Shown here piece by piece: positions 26,080 through 35,037 of a stretch of 42,612 nucleotides of DNA. Within the stretch, counting starts at the first letter, position 1, and each line of letters starts with the position of its first letter. Origin of the DNA: Bacteroides sp. (lineage in GTDB: Bacteria; Bacteroidota; Bacteroidia; Bacteroidales; Bacteroidaceae); the NCBI GenBank assembly GCA_019414665.1, contig DXLO01000023.1, positions 1 to 42,612 on the forward strand. Reading direction: 5' to 3'. Position numbers and translations under genes: made by a program. A model generated the notes under the pieces. The model had not been told where the DNA came from. It worked only from the letters and a program-made list of their open reading frames with translations, and ran no database searches.

Positions 26080-27453
26080 ATGGCGAAAGAAAAAACCGTA
26101 TATGTGTGTACCAACTGCGGACAGGAATCTCCCAAATGGGCAGGCAAGTGTCCGTCGTGCGGACAGTGGAATACGTTTGTAGAGGAAGTGGTACGCAAGG
26201 AAATGCCCGTAGCCAAGCATGTGGCACACGGTATCGAATCGGTGCGTTCGAAACCCCAACGACTGCACGAGATTACCTCAGGCGAAGAACAGCGCATCGA
26301 CATGGGCGACGACGAGCTGAACCGCGTACTGGGAGGCGGACTGGTAGAGGGCTCGCTTACGCTGATAGGCGGTGAACCGGGTATCGGAAAGTCGACGCTG
26401 GTACTTCAGACAGTGCTCCGCCTCACGGACAAGAAGGTGCTGTATATCTCGGGCGAAGAAAGCGCACGGCAGTTGAAATTGCGCGCCGACCGTATCCCCC
26501 ATCCTGAAGCAAACAACCTGCTGATAGCGTGCGAAACATCGCTGGAACAGATTTTCACAAACATCAAAAATACGGCTCCCGATCTGGTCATCATCGACTC
26601 GATACAGACCATCTCGACGGAAAACATCGACTCGTCGCCGGGCAGCATCGTACAAGTGCGCGAGTGTTCGGCTTCTATTCTGAAATTCGCCAAAGAAACA
26701 GGAACACCGGTTATTCTGATCGGTCATATCAACAAAGAAGGCAGCATTGCCGGACCGAAGGTGCTGGAGCACATTGTCGACACGGTGCTTCAGTTCGAGG
26801 GCGACCAGCACTACATGTACCGCATCCTGCGGAGTATCAAGAACCGCTTCGGAAGTACGGCGGAACTGGGTATCTACGAAATGCGGCAGGACGGACTGCG
26901 GCAGGTGAGCAATCCTTCGGAACTGCTGCTTACGCAAGATCATGAGGGTATGAGCGGCATTGCCATCGCCTGTGCGGTAGAGGGTATCCGTCCGTTTCTC
27001 ATCGAGGTACAGGCGCTGGTGAGTACGGCGGCGTACGGCATGCCCCAGCGCTCGGCTACGGGATTCGACCTGCGACGCATGAACATGCTGCTGGCGGTAC
27101 TGGAGAAGCGTGTAGGATTCAAACTGGCGCAGAAGGATGTCTTTCTGAACATCGCAGGAGGACTGAAGGTGAACGATCCGGCCATCGACCTGGCGGTAAT
27201 CAGTGCCATTCTGTCGAGCAACATGGATACGGAAATCGAAGCGGGCGTATGCATGGCGGGTGAAGTGGGGCTGAGCGGAGAAATCCGTCCCGTAAACCGT
27301 ATCGAGCAGCGCATCAGTGAGGCCGAGAAACTGGGATTCACACGGATGCTCGTACCCAAGCATAACCTGCAGGGACTGGACCGCAAGAAGATTAAGATTG
27401 AACTGGTTCCCGTGCGCAAGGTGGAAGAAGCTTTCCGGCAGCTGTTCGGATAA
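26080..27453 (+). CDS. radA: DNA repair protein RadA
   Basis: A 457-residue protein with the RadA/Sms layout: a C4 zinc finger (Cys10, Cys13, Cys24, Cys27), RecA-like ATPase with Walker A GGEPGIGKST (about 97-106) and Walker B LVIIDSIQT, the RadA-specific KNRFG motif (near 256-260), and a C-terminal Lon-protease-like domain (CMAGEVGLSGEIRPV). It drives branch migration of recombination intermediates as a DnaB-like helicase. Length and all motifs are normal. The gene is noticeably richer in G+C than the receptor operon upstream, with many CTG, CGC and GGC codons. Confidence 0.97.
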   Translation: MAKEKTVYVCTNCGQESPKWAGKCPSCGQWNTFVEEVVRKEMPVAKHVAHGIESVRSKPQRLHEITSGEEQRIDMGDDELNRVLGGGLVEGSLTLIGGEPGIGKSTLVLQTVLRLTDKKVLYISGEESARQLKLRADRIPHPEANNLLIACETSLEQIFTNIKNTAPDLVIIDSIQTISTENIDSSPGSIVQVRECSASILKFAKETGTPVILIGHINKEGSIAGPKVLEHIVDTVLQFEGDQHYMYRILRSIKNRFGSTAELGIYEMRQDGLRQVSNPSELLLTQDHEGMSGIAIACAVEGIRPFLIEVQALVSTAAYGMPQRSATGFDLRRMNMLLAVLEKRVGFKLAQKDVFLNIAGGLKVNDPAIDLAVISAILSSNMDTEIEAGVCMAGEVGLSGEIRPVNRIEQRISEAEKLGFTRMLVPKHNLQGLDRKKIKIELVPVRKVEEAFRQLFG

Positions 27454-27480
27454 AAGAGTGCAAAAAACAACATACAAGTC

Positions 27481-27654
27481 ATGACGCAGAATGAAGAATT
27501 GGACAAGATTTTCTTTGTGACTTTCTGCATGGAACAGTACAAGCATGAGCACAATATGACAGGAAAAGAGGTTGCCGACCTTTTCTCCCAACAAGGAGTA
27601 TTGACTTATCTGGAAGAAAATTTCGAAATTCTCCACACACAAAGCCGCCAGTGA
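27481..27654 (+). CDS. Small DUF3791 protein, probably cut short by TGA
   Basis: A 57-codon open frame starting MTQNEELDKIFFVTFCMEQYKH, then MTGKEVADLFSQQGVLTYLEENFEILHTQSRQ and TGA. The FCxEQYK, SGKEV-like and HTQ segments match DUF3791, a family found in small clusters with the ADP-ribosyltransferase-like DUF3990. Family members, as I recall them, run about 65-75 residues with an aromatic residue after HTQSxx. Here TGA stands where TGG (Trp) would fit, and the frame stays open beyond it (LMEEINHQ). It may therefore be a nonsense-mutated gene or a short but working form. It starts 27 nt after radA. Confidence 0.6.
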   Translation: MTQNEELDKIFFVTFCMEQYKHEHNMTGKEVADLFSQQGVLTYLEENFEILHTQSRQ

Positions 27655-27690
27655 CTGATGGAGGAAATCAACCATCAAGGAGGTACATCT

Positions 27691-27899
27691 ATGAATCTGG
27701 AAGTGACAGATAATAACCTGTATTTGTTTTTACCCGGCAAGATAGCCCGGATGATACAGATTTGCCCTGTTACGCTTTTACCGTTCTGATACATACCGCC
27801 GTCTTACAGACCAGTCAACCAAACTGTGGCATTATGGTCCCACAGCCGTATGAAGAATTCATGGAAGAAGAAAACGTAAACAAGAACAACCAGTTATGA
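27691..27899 (+). pseudogene. Small ORF apparently broken by a one-base frameshift
   Basis: An ATG at 27691 follows a strong AGGAGG at a good distance. It starts MNLEVTDNNLYLFLPGKIA and would stop at 27789. From about 27750, the frame at 27750-27899 continues sensibly (DDTDLPCYAFTVLIHTAVL ... QPYEEFMEEENVN) and its TGA overlaps the ATG of the next gene (27896) as ATGA. Losing one base near 27745-27750 would explain both halves as one gene of about 69 codons. I do not recognise the family. No DUF3990 partner gene is identifiable here. Confidence 0.35.
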
Positions 27900-29545
27900 T
27901 ACAAGAATATCAGTTAAAAGTTCTGCCCGAGCAGGCAGCCAGCGAACAACATATCAAGCAATACGTGAGCCGTGAAAAGGGGCTCGACATTCGTACCATA
28001 CACGCCGTACGGGTACTGAAACGGAGCATCGACGCCCGCCAGCGGACGATTTACGTAAACCTGAAGGTACAGGTGTTCATCAACGAAACGCCTACCGAGG
28101 AGGAGTTTGTACGGACGGAATACCGCAACGTGGAGGGAAAGCCTCAGGTGGTTGTGGTGGGAGCCGGACCGGGCGGTCTGTTTGCTGCCCTGCGTCTGAT
28201 AGAGCTGGGACTGCGTCCGGTGGTGGTGGAGCGCGGAAAGAATGTGCGCGACCGCAAGACGGATCTTGCCCGCATCAGCCGTGAACACAAGGTGGACCCG
28301 GAATCGAACTACAGTTTCGGTGAAGGAGGTGCGGGAGCTTACTCCGACGGCAAGCTGTATACGCGCAGCAAGAAGCGTGGCAGCGTGGACAAGATTCTGA
28401 ACGTGTTCTGCCAGCACGGAGCAAGCACATCTATCCTGATAGACGCGCATCCGCACATCGGAACCGACAAGTTGCCGAGGGTGATTGAAAACATGCGAAA
28501 CACCATCCTCGCCTGTGGCGGAGAGGTGCACTTCCAGACACGCATGGATGCCCTGCTCATCAAGGACAACAAGGTAGCAGGCATTGAAACGAATACGGGA
28601 AAGACTTTCCACGGTCCGGTGATTCTGGCTACAGGACATTCGGCACGCGACGTATACCGCTGGTTGTATGCCAACGGGGTGACCATCGAACCCAAGGGTA
28701 TCGCCGTAGGGGTACGTCTGGAGCATCCGTCGATGCTGATCGACCAGATTCAGTACCACAACAAGAACGGACGCGGAAAGTATCTGCCGGCAGCCGAATA
28801 CAGCTTCGTGCAGCAGGTAGAAGGCAGAGGGGTGTACAGCTTCTGCATGTGTCCGGGAGGATTTGTGGTTCCGGCAGCCAGCGGACCTCACCAGCTGGTG
28901 GTAAACGGCATGAGTCCCAGCAACCGTGGCACGAAGTGGAGCAACTCCGGCATGGTGGTAGAATTGCGTCCCGAAGACCTGCTCCTGCCCGACTTGCAGC
29001 TTCAGGAGTGTGAAACCATTCAGGGTTCGGCAGAAGCGCAGACCGAAGAACTGATTGCCCGTTCGGGAAAACTGCCCGAGGGAAGCGTACATACACTGGC
29101 TGTAATGCACTTTCAGGAGAAACTGGAGCAACTCTGCTGGCAGCAGGGTAACATGCGGCAGACGGCTCCTTCGCAGCGTATGGCGGACTTCATCAACCGG
29201 AAAATCAGCTACGACCTGCCCGATACCTCGTACAGCCCGGGACTGGTTTCTTCGCCGCTTCACTTCTGGATGCCGAAATTCATCAGCAGCCGACTGAGCC
29301 GGGGCTTCCAGTTGTTCGGCAAGAGCTCGCACGGCTTCCTGACCAACGAGGCAGTGATGATTGCCGTAGAAACACGTACTTCGGCCCCTATCCGCATCGT
29401 ACGCGACAATGAAACCTTGCAGCACGTCACCGTAGAGGGACTGTTCCCCTGCGGAGAAGGAGCGGGATATGCCGGCGGTATCGTGTCGGCAGGTGTAGAC
29501 GGCGAACGGTGTGCCGATGCCGTAGCGGCGTACTTGCAAAAATGA
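27896..29545 (+). CDS. COG2509-type FAD-dependent oxidoreductase
   Basis: A 549-residue flavoprotein. An N-terminal domain of about 80 residues (KVLPEQAASEQHIKQYVSREKGLD, IRTIHAVRVLKRSIDARQR) precedes the Rossmann FAD motif VVVGAGPGGLFAALRLIELG (about 85-104) and ERGKNVRDRKTD. The ATGHSARDVY and the C-terminal GLFPCGEGAGYAGGIVSAGVDG segments fix it in the uncharacterised FAD dehydrogenase family. Length is normal. The start codon overlaps the stop of the preceding broken ORF. A LuxR-type regulator follows after 30 nt. The substrate is unknown. Confidence 0.88.
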   Translation: MIQEYQLKVLPEQAASEQHIKQYVSREKGLDIRTIHAVRVLKRSIDARQRTIYVNLKVQVFINETPTEEEFVRTEYRNVEGKPQVVVVGAGPGGLFAALRLIELGLRPVVVERGKNVRDRKTDLARISREHKVDPESNYSFGEGGAGAYSDGKLYTRSKKRGSVDKILNVFCQHGASTSILIDAHPHIGTDKLPRVIENMRNTILACGGEVHFQTRMDALLIKDNKVAGIETNTGKTFHGPVILATGHSARDVYRWLYANGVTIEPKGIAVGVRLEHPSMLIDQIQYHNKNGRGKYLPAAEYSFVQQVEGRGVYSFCMCPGGFVVPAASGPHQLVVNGMSPSNRGTKWSNSGMVVELRPEDLLLPDLQLQECETIQGSAEAQTEELIARSGKLPEGSVHTLAVMHFQEKLEQLCWQQGNMRQTAPSQRMADFINRKISYDLPDTSYSPGLVSSPLHFWMPKFISSRLSRGFQLFGKSSHGFLTNEAVMIAVETRTSAPIRIVRDNETLQHVTVEGLFPCGEGAGYAGGIVSAGVDGERCADAVAAYLQK

Positions 29546-29575
29546 TTCTAATCCTCCAACAACCTATCAACCAAG

Positions 29576-30163
29576 ATGCAACATATCCCTGAAATAGCAA
29601 TCGTAGAACAGAATACGCTGACAGCATTGGGCTTGCAGACCATTCTGGAAGAGCTTATCCCCGTAGCGACCATCCGTACGTTTCCGTCGTTCGCCAGACT
29701 GATAGACGATACGCCGGATATGTACAGCCATTATTTTGTTTCGGCACAGACATACTTCGAGCATACGTCGTTCTTTCTGGCACGCCGTCCGAAGACTATC
29801 GTGCTGGCGGCAGGCGAACAGCCTTCACTGAGCGGCATTCCCACGCTGAATGTCTGCCTGCCTCAGGACAAGCTGGTGAAAGCCATCATGCAGATGCGGA
29901 AACAGGGACACGAGGCGACACATCATCCCGTATCACCGCAGGAAATGCAGCAGGAGCATGATCTGTCGCCTCGTGAAATAGAGGTACTGACTCTGATTAC
30001 CAAAGGGCTTATCAACAAGGAAATAGCCGACAAACTGAACATCAGCCTGACGACGGTTATTTCGCACCGAAAGAACATCACCGAGAAGCTCGGTATCAAG
30101 TCGGTTTCGGGGCTTGCCATCTATGCCGTGATGCACGGGTATGTAGAAGCGGACCGGATATGA
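29576..30163 (+). CDS. LuxR-type regulator with degenerate receiver domain
   Basis: A 195-residue DNA-binding protein. The C-terminal 68 residues form a LuxR/FixJ helix-turn-helix (LSPREIEVLTLITKGLINKE ... VISHRKNITEKLGIKS). The N-terminal 115 residues resemble a receiver (IAIVEQNTLTALGLQTILEE), but the acidic pair is reduced to a single Glu-Gln. No Asp is seen at the phosphorylation position, where HYFVSAQTYF occurs. It is therefore probably phosphorylation-independent, responding to a ligand or a partner. It lies 30 nt after the FAD enzyme, which it may control. Confidence 0.85.
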   Translation: MQHIPEIAIVEQNTLTALGLQTILEELIPVATIRTFPSFARLIDDTPDMYSHYFVSAQTYFEHTSFFLARRPKTIVLAAGEQPSLSGIPTLNVCLPQDKLVKAIMQMRKQGHEATHHPVSPQEMQQEHDLSPREIEVLTLITKGLINKEIADKLNISLTTVISHRKNITEKLGIKSVSGLAIYAVMHGYVEADRI

Positions 30164-30176
30164 TACGGGGTACGTA

Positions 30177-30722
30177 TCAGTCCAGTCTAATCTCCGCCAG
30201 CGGAAAGTCCATCTTCTCTCCGTCTACATACAGGCTGGAGTGTACGACAGGATTGTCTGTATTTATTCCGTCCACCCAAAAATCAAACGATATGTTCCAC
30301 GTACGCCCTGTACCTAAATCGAGCGTAAAACATTCATTCTTGTACATCTTGGTCGGACCAAACTCACCGAACTTCAGGCAAGGTCCGCAGTCGTCTGTCA
30401 TTCCCAGAGAAAGTCCGTTCCAAGCCGGTAAAAGCATACGTGTGGCTGGTACATCGGATTCCGGCTGTCCACCTCTTCCGGTTTCATCTGCCAACGGATA
30501 AACTTCTCCGGCATATTCTATCCGGATATCGTTTTCAAGAATATTTCCGGCAACACCGGCATCCAGCAGATTCGTTCCTTCCTGACTGGTAACATGCAGC
30601 ACAATATCGGAAACGTTAAAGTCCCATTCGTAGTCAGCCGAAGGTTTTTCGGAATCATTGCAGGAAGTCAGACAACCCAGACTCAATGCCAGAAGCGAAA
30701 CGATAAAGAAGAGCTTTTTCAT
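30177..30722 (-). CDS. Hypothetical lipoprotein
   Basis: A 181-residue lipoprotein with a signal peptide and lipobox LTSC (Cys21). The mature part is beta-rich with a Cys pair-like DDCGPCLKFGE and a near-terminal aromatic strand WNISFDFWVDG. I do not recognise the family. It is convergent with the LuxR-type gene (13 nt between stops) and downstream of the relic locus, so it may be a survivor of that locus. Confidence 0.65.
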   Translation of the reverse strand: MKKLFFIVSLLALSLGCLTSCNDSEKPSADYEWDFNVSDIVLHVTSQEGTNLLDAGVAGNILENDIRIEYAGEVYPLADETGRGGQPESDVPATRMLLPAWNGLSLGMTDDCGPCLKFGEFGPTKMYKNECFTLDLGTGRTWNISFDFWVDGINTDNPVVHSSLYVDGEKMDFPLAEIRLD

Positions 30723-30781
30723 ATTCTCATTGTATTTAAGATTACGGATGCAATTTTAAAAAAAACGATAAAATAATTGTC

Positions 30782-31093
30782 TTAAGATAAATCTGTCAGA
30801 CGACAGTTTTCGAGTGCTTTCTCCACACGACGTTCACGACGCATAGCCTGAATGTACTTGTCGAGGTTATGGAACGGATAATCAGCGTCAGTATTATATT
30901 CGCGGTCGAAATCTACATCCGGCATGTTCACACGAACGCGCAACGGATGCAAAGCTTTCTGAATTTCGCTGGCATTGTTTGCACCGTCCAGTTCAGCCAA
31001 TGCCTCTGCATAGTTCAGCAGGATATCAGCATAACGTACCTGAATAGCCGGAGCCTGACTACGGTTTGCAGTAGTGTAGGCAGCTGTCTTAGC
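30782..31093 (-). pseudogene. Internal fragment of a susD gene
   Basis: About 104 codons without a start read as the middle of a SusD: IQVRYADILLNYAEALAELD (signature helix), then a linker with YNTDADYPFHNLDKYIQAMR, and RRERRVEKALENCRLTDL, the segment that in intact SusD leads to the C-terminus. The frame closes at TAG upstream (31094-31096) and TAA at 30782. Both ends are missing. It is on the same strand as the broken esterase before it. Confidence 0.85.
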
Positions 31094-31115
31094 CTAAAAA
31101 AGGCTGACTGTTTTT

Positions 31116-32037
31116 TTAATTAAACCTGAAGTCTGTTGACTTCTTTATCTTATCCCTATAGTTTGTTGCCATAATATTTGTATTCTCACCCTTTGCCTGA
31201 CGGTTTATAGCAGCAGAGAACAGACCTACATAACCGAACTAGTCAGGATTATTGGCAGAAATATAAAGAGAATGGAATCCACCCATCGACAGTCCGGCAA
31301 TCGCACGGTGATTCTTATCATTTATAGTACGATAATGACTTTCCACATACTTCATGATATCCGGAAAGGCCTTTTCGAAAGAACCTTCCATTGTCTTCGG
31401 ATTGGCAAACGAAGGCTTATACATACTGTTAGGATATTCACCCGGTACAGCTCCCTGAGCACCGTTTCCGTTAGGCATAACCACAATCATCGGCTCAGCT
31501 TTTCCTTGTGCTATCAGGTTGTCAAGTATCTGAATAGCTCTACCCAGCTCACTCCAGGCATTTTCATCACCTCCCGCACCATGCAACAGGTATAATACCG
31601 GATATTGTTTATTGCTGTCTTCATAACCGGCAGGTGTGTAAACCGTCATGCGGCGACGTTCCATACTCAATGTTGGACTAGGATACCAGACCTTCGATAC
31701 GGTTCCGTGAGGAACTTCACATACAAAATAGTTTTGAGACAATTCTCCATCGACCAGAAAATAATTGGTATACGTAGCAATATCACGAATCATATACACA
31801 TTGCTGGGAACGAGCATACGCATGCCGTCAACGTAAAAACAATAAGTATGGAGTTCGTTCAAAAAAATCTGCCTCAACCACTACTTCTTTGGCATTTGGA
31901 GCCAGTAATTTAAAAGTTACTGTCTGGTTCTTCAACTCAGGAGAAACAATATCTCCCGTGTTTACAGCTACAGTTTCCTGAGCCCATGCGGAAAGAGAAA
32001 TCAAACATCCTACCGCCAAACTAAAAAATGCTTTCAT
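31116..32037 (-). pseudogene. Broken CE1-family (feruloyl/acetyl) esterase
   Basis: The N-terminal piece (32037 to about 31860) has a signal peptide and an E-set/CBM48-like start (IVSPELKNQTVTFKLLAPNA). It shifts frame at a T7 run (plus-strand A7, 31861-31867), where part of the N-terminal domain is also missing. The second frame continues NELHTYCFYVDGMRM, VPHGTVSKVWYPSPTL, TVYTPAGYE, YLLHGAGGDENAW, and the nucleophile elbow AGLSMGGFHS. A TAG at 31239-31241 replaces a probable Tyr codon (NNPD*FGYVGLFSAAI). After it the frame stays open to TAA at 31116, still ending far short of the catalytic His. At least three lesions make a working enzyme very unlikely. Confidence 0.88.
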
Positions 32038-32337
32038 AACAAAATAATTTTATGCAAAAATAAAGAATATCATAACATCTGTTATTTACATTTTTGCTTA
32101 TTTATTACAAAAATCTTTGAGTATAAAGCTTTATATAATAAAATAGAAAAAGACAACCTGAGTAATAAAGATCCCATCATATATCAATAAGAATCTTTAT
32201 AGCACATAATGAAGAACGTCTTTGAACTATCCATACACTTTCGACAAAGTGGTATTAACATTTTTCTAATGAATCTGTACAAAAAATAAAAAACAAGCCG
32301 ATGTTTTTCCCTAAACTTCATATACTTTTTCCCACAT
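32038..32337. other. AT-rich intergenic region
   Basis: No gene was found. On the minus strand TATTTTTG (plus 32055-32062) could be the old promoter of the broken esterase. The rest is A/T-rich sequence leading to the promoter of the next receptor gene; I see no strong structure in it. Confidence 0.4.
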
Positions 32338-32386
32338 AATCCTCATAAATTAGGATTGCCGGATAAAGAGAATTGACGTTACTTTG
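32338..32386 (+). promoter_or_regulatory. Promoter and candidate operator of the TonB receptor
   Basis: A -33 TTG (32356-32358) and -7-like TTACTTTG (32379-32386) are separated by 20 nt. The dyad AATCCT-N8-AGGATT (32338-32343 / 32352-32357) overlaps the -33, as expected for a repressor site. The core CGTTACTTTGCAA recurs before the flavodoxin gene. Confidence 0.5.
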
Positions 32387-32417
32387 CAACCGAATTACAA
32401 AAAACCACTAGACAGAT

Positions 32418-34793
32418 ATGAAACGTACAATTCTCGCTTCGCTGGCAGCAGCCGTGACAACAACCGTTTTTGCTGCCCCGACTGATACAGACAATGCATT
32501 GGTCAAAGATACAACTAAAGTGATAGACATCGAGGAAGTAGTTGTCATCGCTACTCCGAAGGAAAATAACCGTCTGCGCCAGCAGGCCATTTCGTCAACA
32601 TCGCTTTCGCAAAATGAAATGCGTAACAACTCGGTGACCTCGGTCAAAGCGTTGTCGGGACTTGTACCCAATCTGTTCATCCCTGATTACGGCTCGAAGT
32701 TGACAACTTCGGTATATGTACGCGGTATCGGTTCGCGCATCAATACCCCAGCCGTAGGTCTGTATGTCGACAATATCCCATTCATCGACAAGTCGGCATT
32801 CGACTTCAACTACTCTGACATCGAACGAATAGACGTAATGCGTGGTCCGCAGGGAACACTGTACGGACGAAATACGATGGGGGGACTGATTCGTGTATTC
32901 ACCAAATCACCTTTCACTTATCAGGGAACAGATATCCGTCTCAGCGCAGCTACATACAATGACTATAAGGCTTCTCTTACTCACTATCACCGTATTTCTT
33001 CACAGTTTGCGTTTTCTACGGGATTCTTCTACGAACACAAGGGAGGTTTCTTCAAGAACAACTTCAACAACAAGCGCATTGATACAGACGATGAGTTCGG
33101 AGGACGTTTCCGCGCCATTTATCTGCCTTCGGAAAATCTGAAGCTGGACTTCACGCTGAATTATGAATATACCAATCAGGGAGGATATCCATACGAATAT
33201 ACCGGACGTACCGATGACAAGACAGAAAACCGCGGTGAATATATCGGAAAAATATCTTATAACCGTGAATGTGGCTACAAGCGTAACCTGCTGAACGGTG
33301 GATTGAATCTGGAACATCAGGCAGACAACTTTATTCTGAGCAGTGTGACTGGTTTCCAGTATCTGTATGACCAGATGAATCTGGACCAGGATTTTACGGA
33401 AGCTGACATTTATACCATCATGCAGAAGCAGAACTCCAAGACTATCAGTGAAGAACTGGTGCTGAAATCGAAACCGGGCAATCGCTGGCAGTGGACTACG
33501 GGAGTGAGCGGATTCTACCAGTGGCTGAAAACCGACGGACCGGTTACTTTCCAGGAAGCTGGTATACAGAGTCTGATTGAAGACAATATCAATGCAGGGC
33601 TTTCTCATCTTCCTGCCGGAGCACCTACACTGGCAGCAAAGATTACCACACGTCCCTTGCCTGTTTCGGGGGTATTCGATACACCTATATTAAACGGAGC
33701 TATCTATCATCAGTCTACTATCAATGATGTGCTGGTAGAAGGACTGTCTGTTACAGCAGGACTTCGCCTGGACTACGAAAAGCTGAAACTGGATTATAAC
33801 TCAGTATGCGACATGAACTTCGATTTCAGTGTATCGGCTCCTTTCCTTCCAACGGCGATTGTCAGACAACTGAATGCCAAGACACAGTTCATCGGAAAAG
33901 AATCGACCGACTACCTTCAACTGCTCCCCAAATTCACTATACAGTATGCATGGAACAGTAAGAACAATGTATATGCTACTGTCAGCAAAGGATATCGTTC
34001 GGGAGGATACAACATCCAGATGTTTTCCGACCTGATACAAAACAACATGCGAAGCGACATGATGAACGCCATCAAGCAGGACGAAGTACTCGGAAAGTTC
34101 GCAGGTATGATGCCTGACGTACCAGCCTCTGATGTAAACGTATCGGATGCAACACTTTATAAACCTGAATATTCATGGAACTATGAAGTTGGTTCACACA
34201 CCACTTGGTTTGATGACAGACTGCAAGCCGACGTCGCTCTCTTCTACATGGATACTCACGACCAGCAAATCTCACGTTTTGCCGAAAGCGGACTGGGACG
34301 TATCACGGTCAATGCAGGAAAGAGCCGCAGTCTGGGAGCTGAAGCTTCCCTGCGTGCACAGGTGACTGACGCTTTCAGCCTGAACGGAAGCTACGGATAT
34401 ACATACGCTACCTTTACCGATTACGTAGTGAGCGATGAAGAAAACTATAACGGCAACTATGTGCCTTTCGTTCCCAAACATACATTTAATGCAGGAGCAC
34501 AGTATGTGTTCGGTCTGCGTAACGGAGCTATATTCGACAACATTACTGTAAATGCCAACTACAAGGCTGCCGGACGTATCTACTGGACAGAACAGAACAA
34601 TGCCAGTCAAGCACTGTACGGCACACTCAACGGACGTGTAAGTTTCAGCAAAGGCAACGGACAGCTGGCTTTCTGGATAAATAACGCACTCAACACCGAC
34701 TATCAGGCGTTCTACTTCGAAACCATGAACAGAGGCTTTGCACAGAAAGGTCGTCCGCTTCAGGTAGGTGTGGATATCCGCTGCCGCTTCTAA
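32418..34793 (+). CDS. TonB-dependent outer-membrane receptor (siderophore/haem type)
   Basis: A 791-residue receptor with a signal peptide ending VFAA (about 20), a TonB box region (IEEVVVIATPKEN, about 37-50), a plug (about 55-165; VTSVKALSGLVPNLFIPDYG, VYVRGIGSRINTPAVGLYVD, MRGPQGTLYGRNTMGGLI) and a barrel ending in VDIRCRF. It lacks the CarboxypepD domain of SusC-like proteins, so it is a classical receptor of the FecA/FyuA kind. The adjacent flavodoxin and DUF2023 genes, products usually raised when iron is scarce, suggest iron-chelate or haem uptake; cargo is inference. Confidence 0.93.
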   Translation: MKRTILASLAAAVTTTVFAAPTDTDNALVKDTTKVIDIEEVVVIATPKENNRLRQQAISSTSLSQNEMRNNSVTSVKALSGLVPNLFIPDYGSKLTTSVYVRGIGSRINTPAVGLYVDNIPFIDKSAFDFNYSDIERIDVMRGPQGTLYGRNTMGGLIRVFTKSPFTYQGTDIRLSAATYNDYKASLTHYHRISSQFAFSTGFFYEHKGGFFKNNFNNKRIDTDDEFGGRFRAIYLPSENLKLDFTLNYEYTNQGGYPYEYTGRTDDKTENRGEYIGKISYNRECGYKRNLLNGGLNLEHQADNFILSSVTGFQYLYDQMNLDQDFTEADIYTIMQKQNSKTISEELVLKSKPGNRWQWTTGVSGFYQWLKTDGPVTFQEAGIQSLIEDNINAGLSHLPAGAPTLAAKITTRPLPVSGVFDTPILNGAIYHQSTINDVLVEGLSVTAGLRLDYEKLKLDYNSVCDMNFDFSVSAPFLPTAIVRQLNAKTQFIGKESTDYLQLLPKFTIQYAWNSKNNVYATVSKGYRSGGYNIQMFSDLIQNNMRSDMMNAIKQDEVLGKFAGMMPDVPASDVNVSDATLYKPEYSWNYEVGSHTTWFDDRLQADVALFYMDTHDQQISRFAESGLGRITVNAGKSRSLGAEASLRAQVTDAFSLNGSYGYTYATFTDYVVSDEENYNGNYVPFVPKHTFNAGAQYVFGLRNGAIFDNITVNANYKAAGRIYWTEQNNASQALYGTLNGRVSFSKGNGQLAFWINNALNTDYQAFYFETMNRGFAQKGRPLQVGVDIRCRF

Positions 34794-34842
34794 GCTAAGG
34801 ATTAAACAGAAGTTTTTTATTTTCTAACCGATATTTTATTAG

Positions 34843-34890
34843 TAAGGCTTTCTCAAACATAGAAAAAAAAATGAGAAAGCCTTGCTTTTT
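34843..34890 (+). terminator. Intrinsic terminator after the receptor gene
   Basis: A 14-bp stem, with core AAGGCTTTCTCA (34844-34855) pairing TGAGAAAGCCTT (34872-34883), is followed by T5 at 34886-34890. The flavodoxin is thus transcribed from its own promoter. Confidence 0.9.
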
Positions 34891-34999
34891 ATATTTTCAT
34901 ACCAGCTATTACCTTCCGCCTATATTCACACTGTATTCCTCCTTGGAAATGCGCGCAAAATCATTATTTTTAGGTATTTCAAAACTCCTCCATACACCG

Positions 35000-35007
35000 T
35001 TACTTTG
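35000..35007 (+). promoter_or_regulatory. Flavodoxin promoter -7 element
   Basis: TTACTTTG, inside CGTTACTTTGCAA, lies 30 nt before the flavodoxin start. The same 13-nt core is in the receptor promoter at 32377-32389. Just upstream is an interrupted dyad AGG-N2-TTT-N2-AAA-N2-CCT (34972-34989). Confidence 0.5.
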
Positions 35008-35037
35008 CAATGTCAAATCAACTAAAAGTATAAAGCA

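Noticed and set aside
26278..27678. A 466-codon open frame antisense to radA
   Set aside because: Same explanation; the sense strand carries every RadA motif.
27914..29539. A 541-codon open frame antisense to the FAD oxidoreductase
   Set aside because: It mirrors the sense gene, has no domain or signal peptide, and is rich in His/Cys/Arg as expected from the reverse of G+C-biased codons. Antisense frames of this sort are common in such genes.
30782..32037. Working SusD and esterase genes
   Set aside because: Missing ends, a frameshift with deletion, and an internal stop make both non-functional as sequenced.
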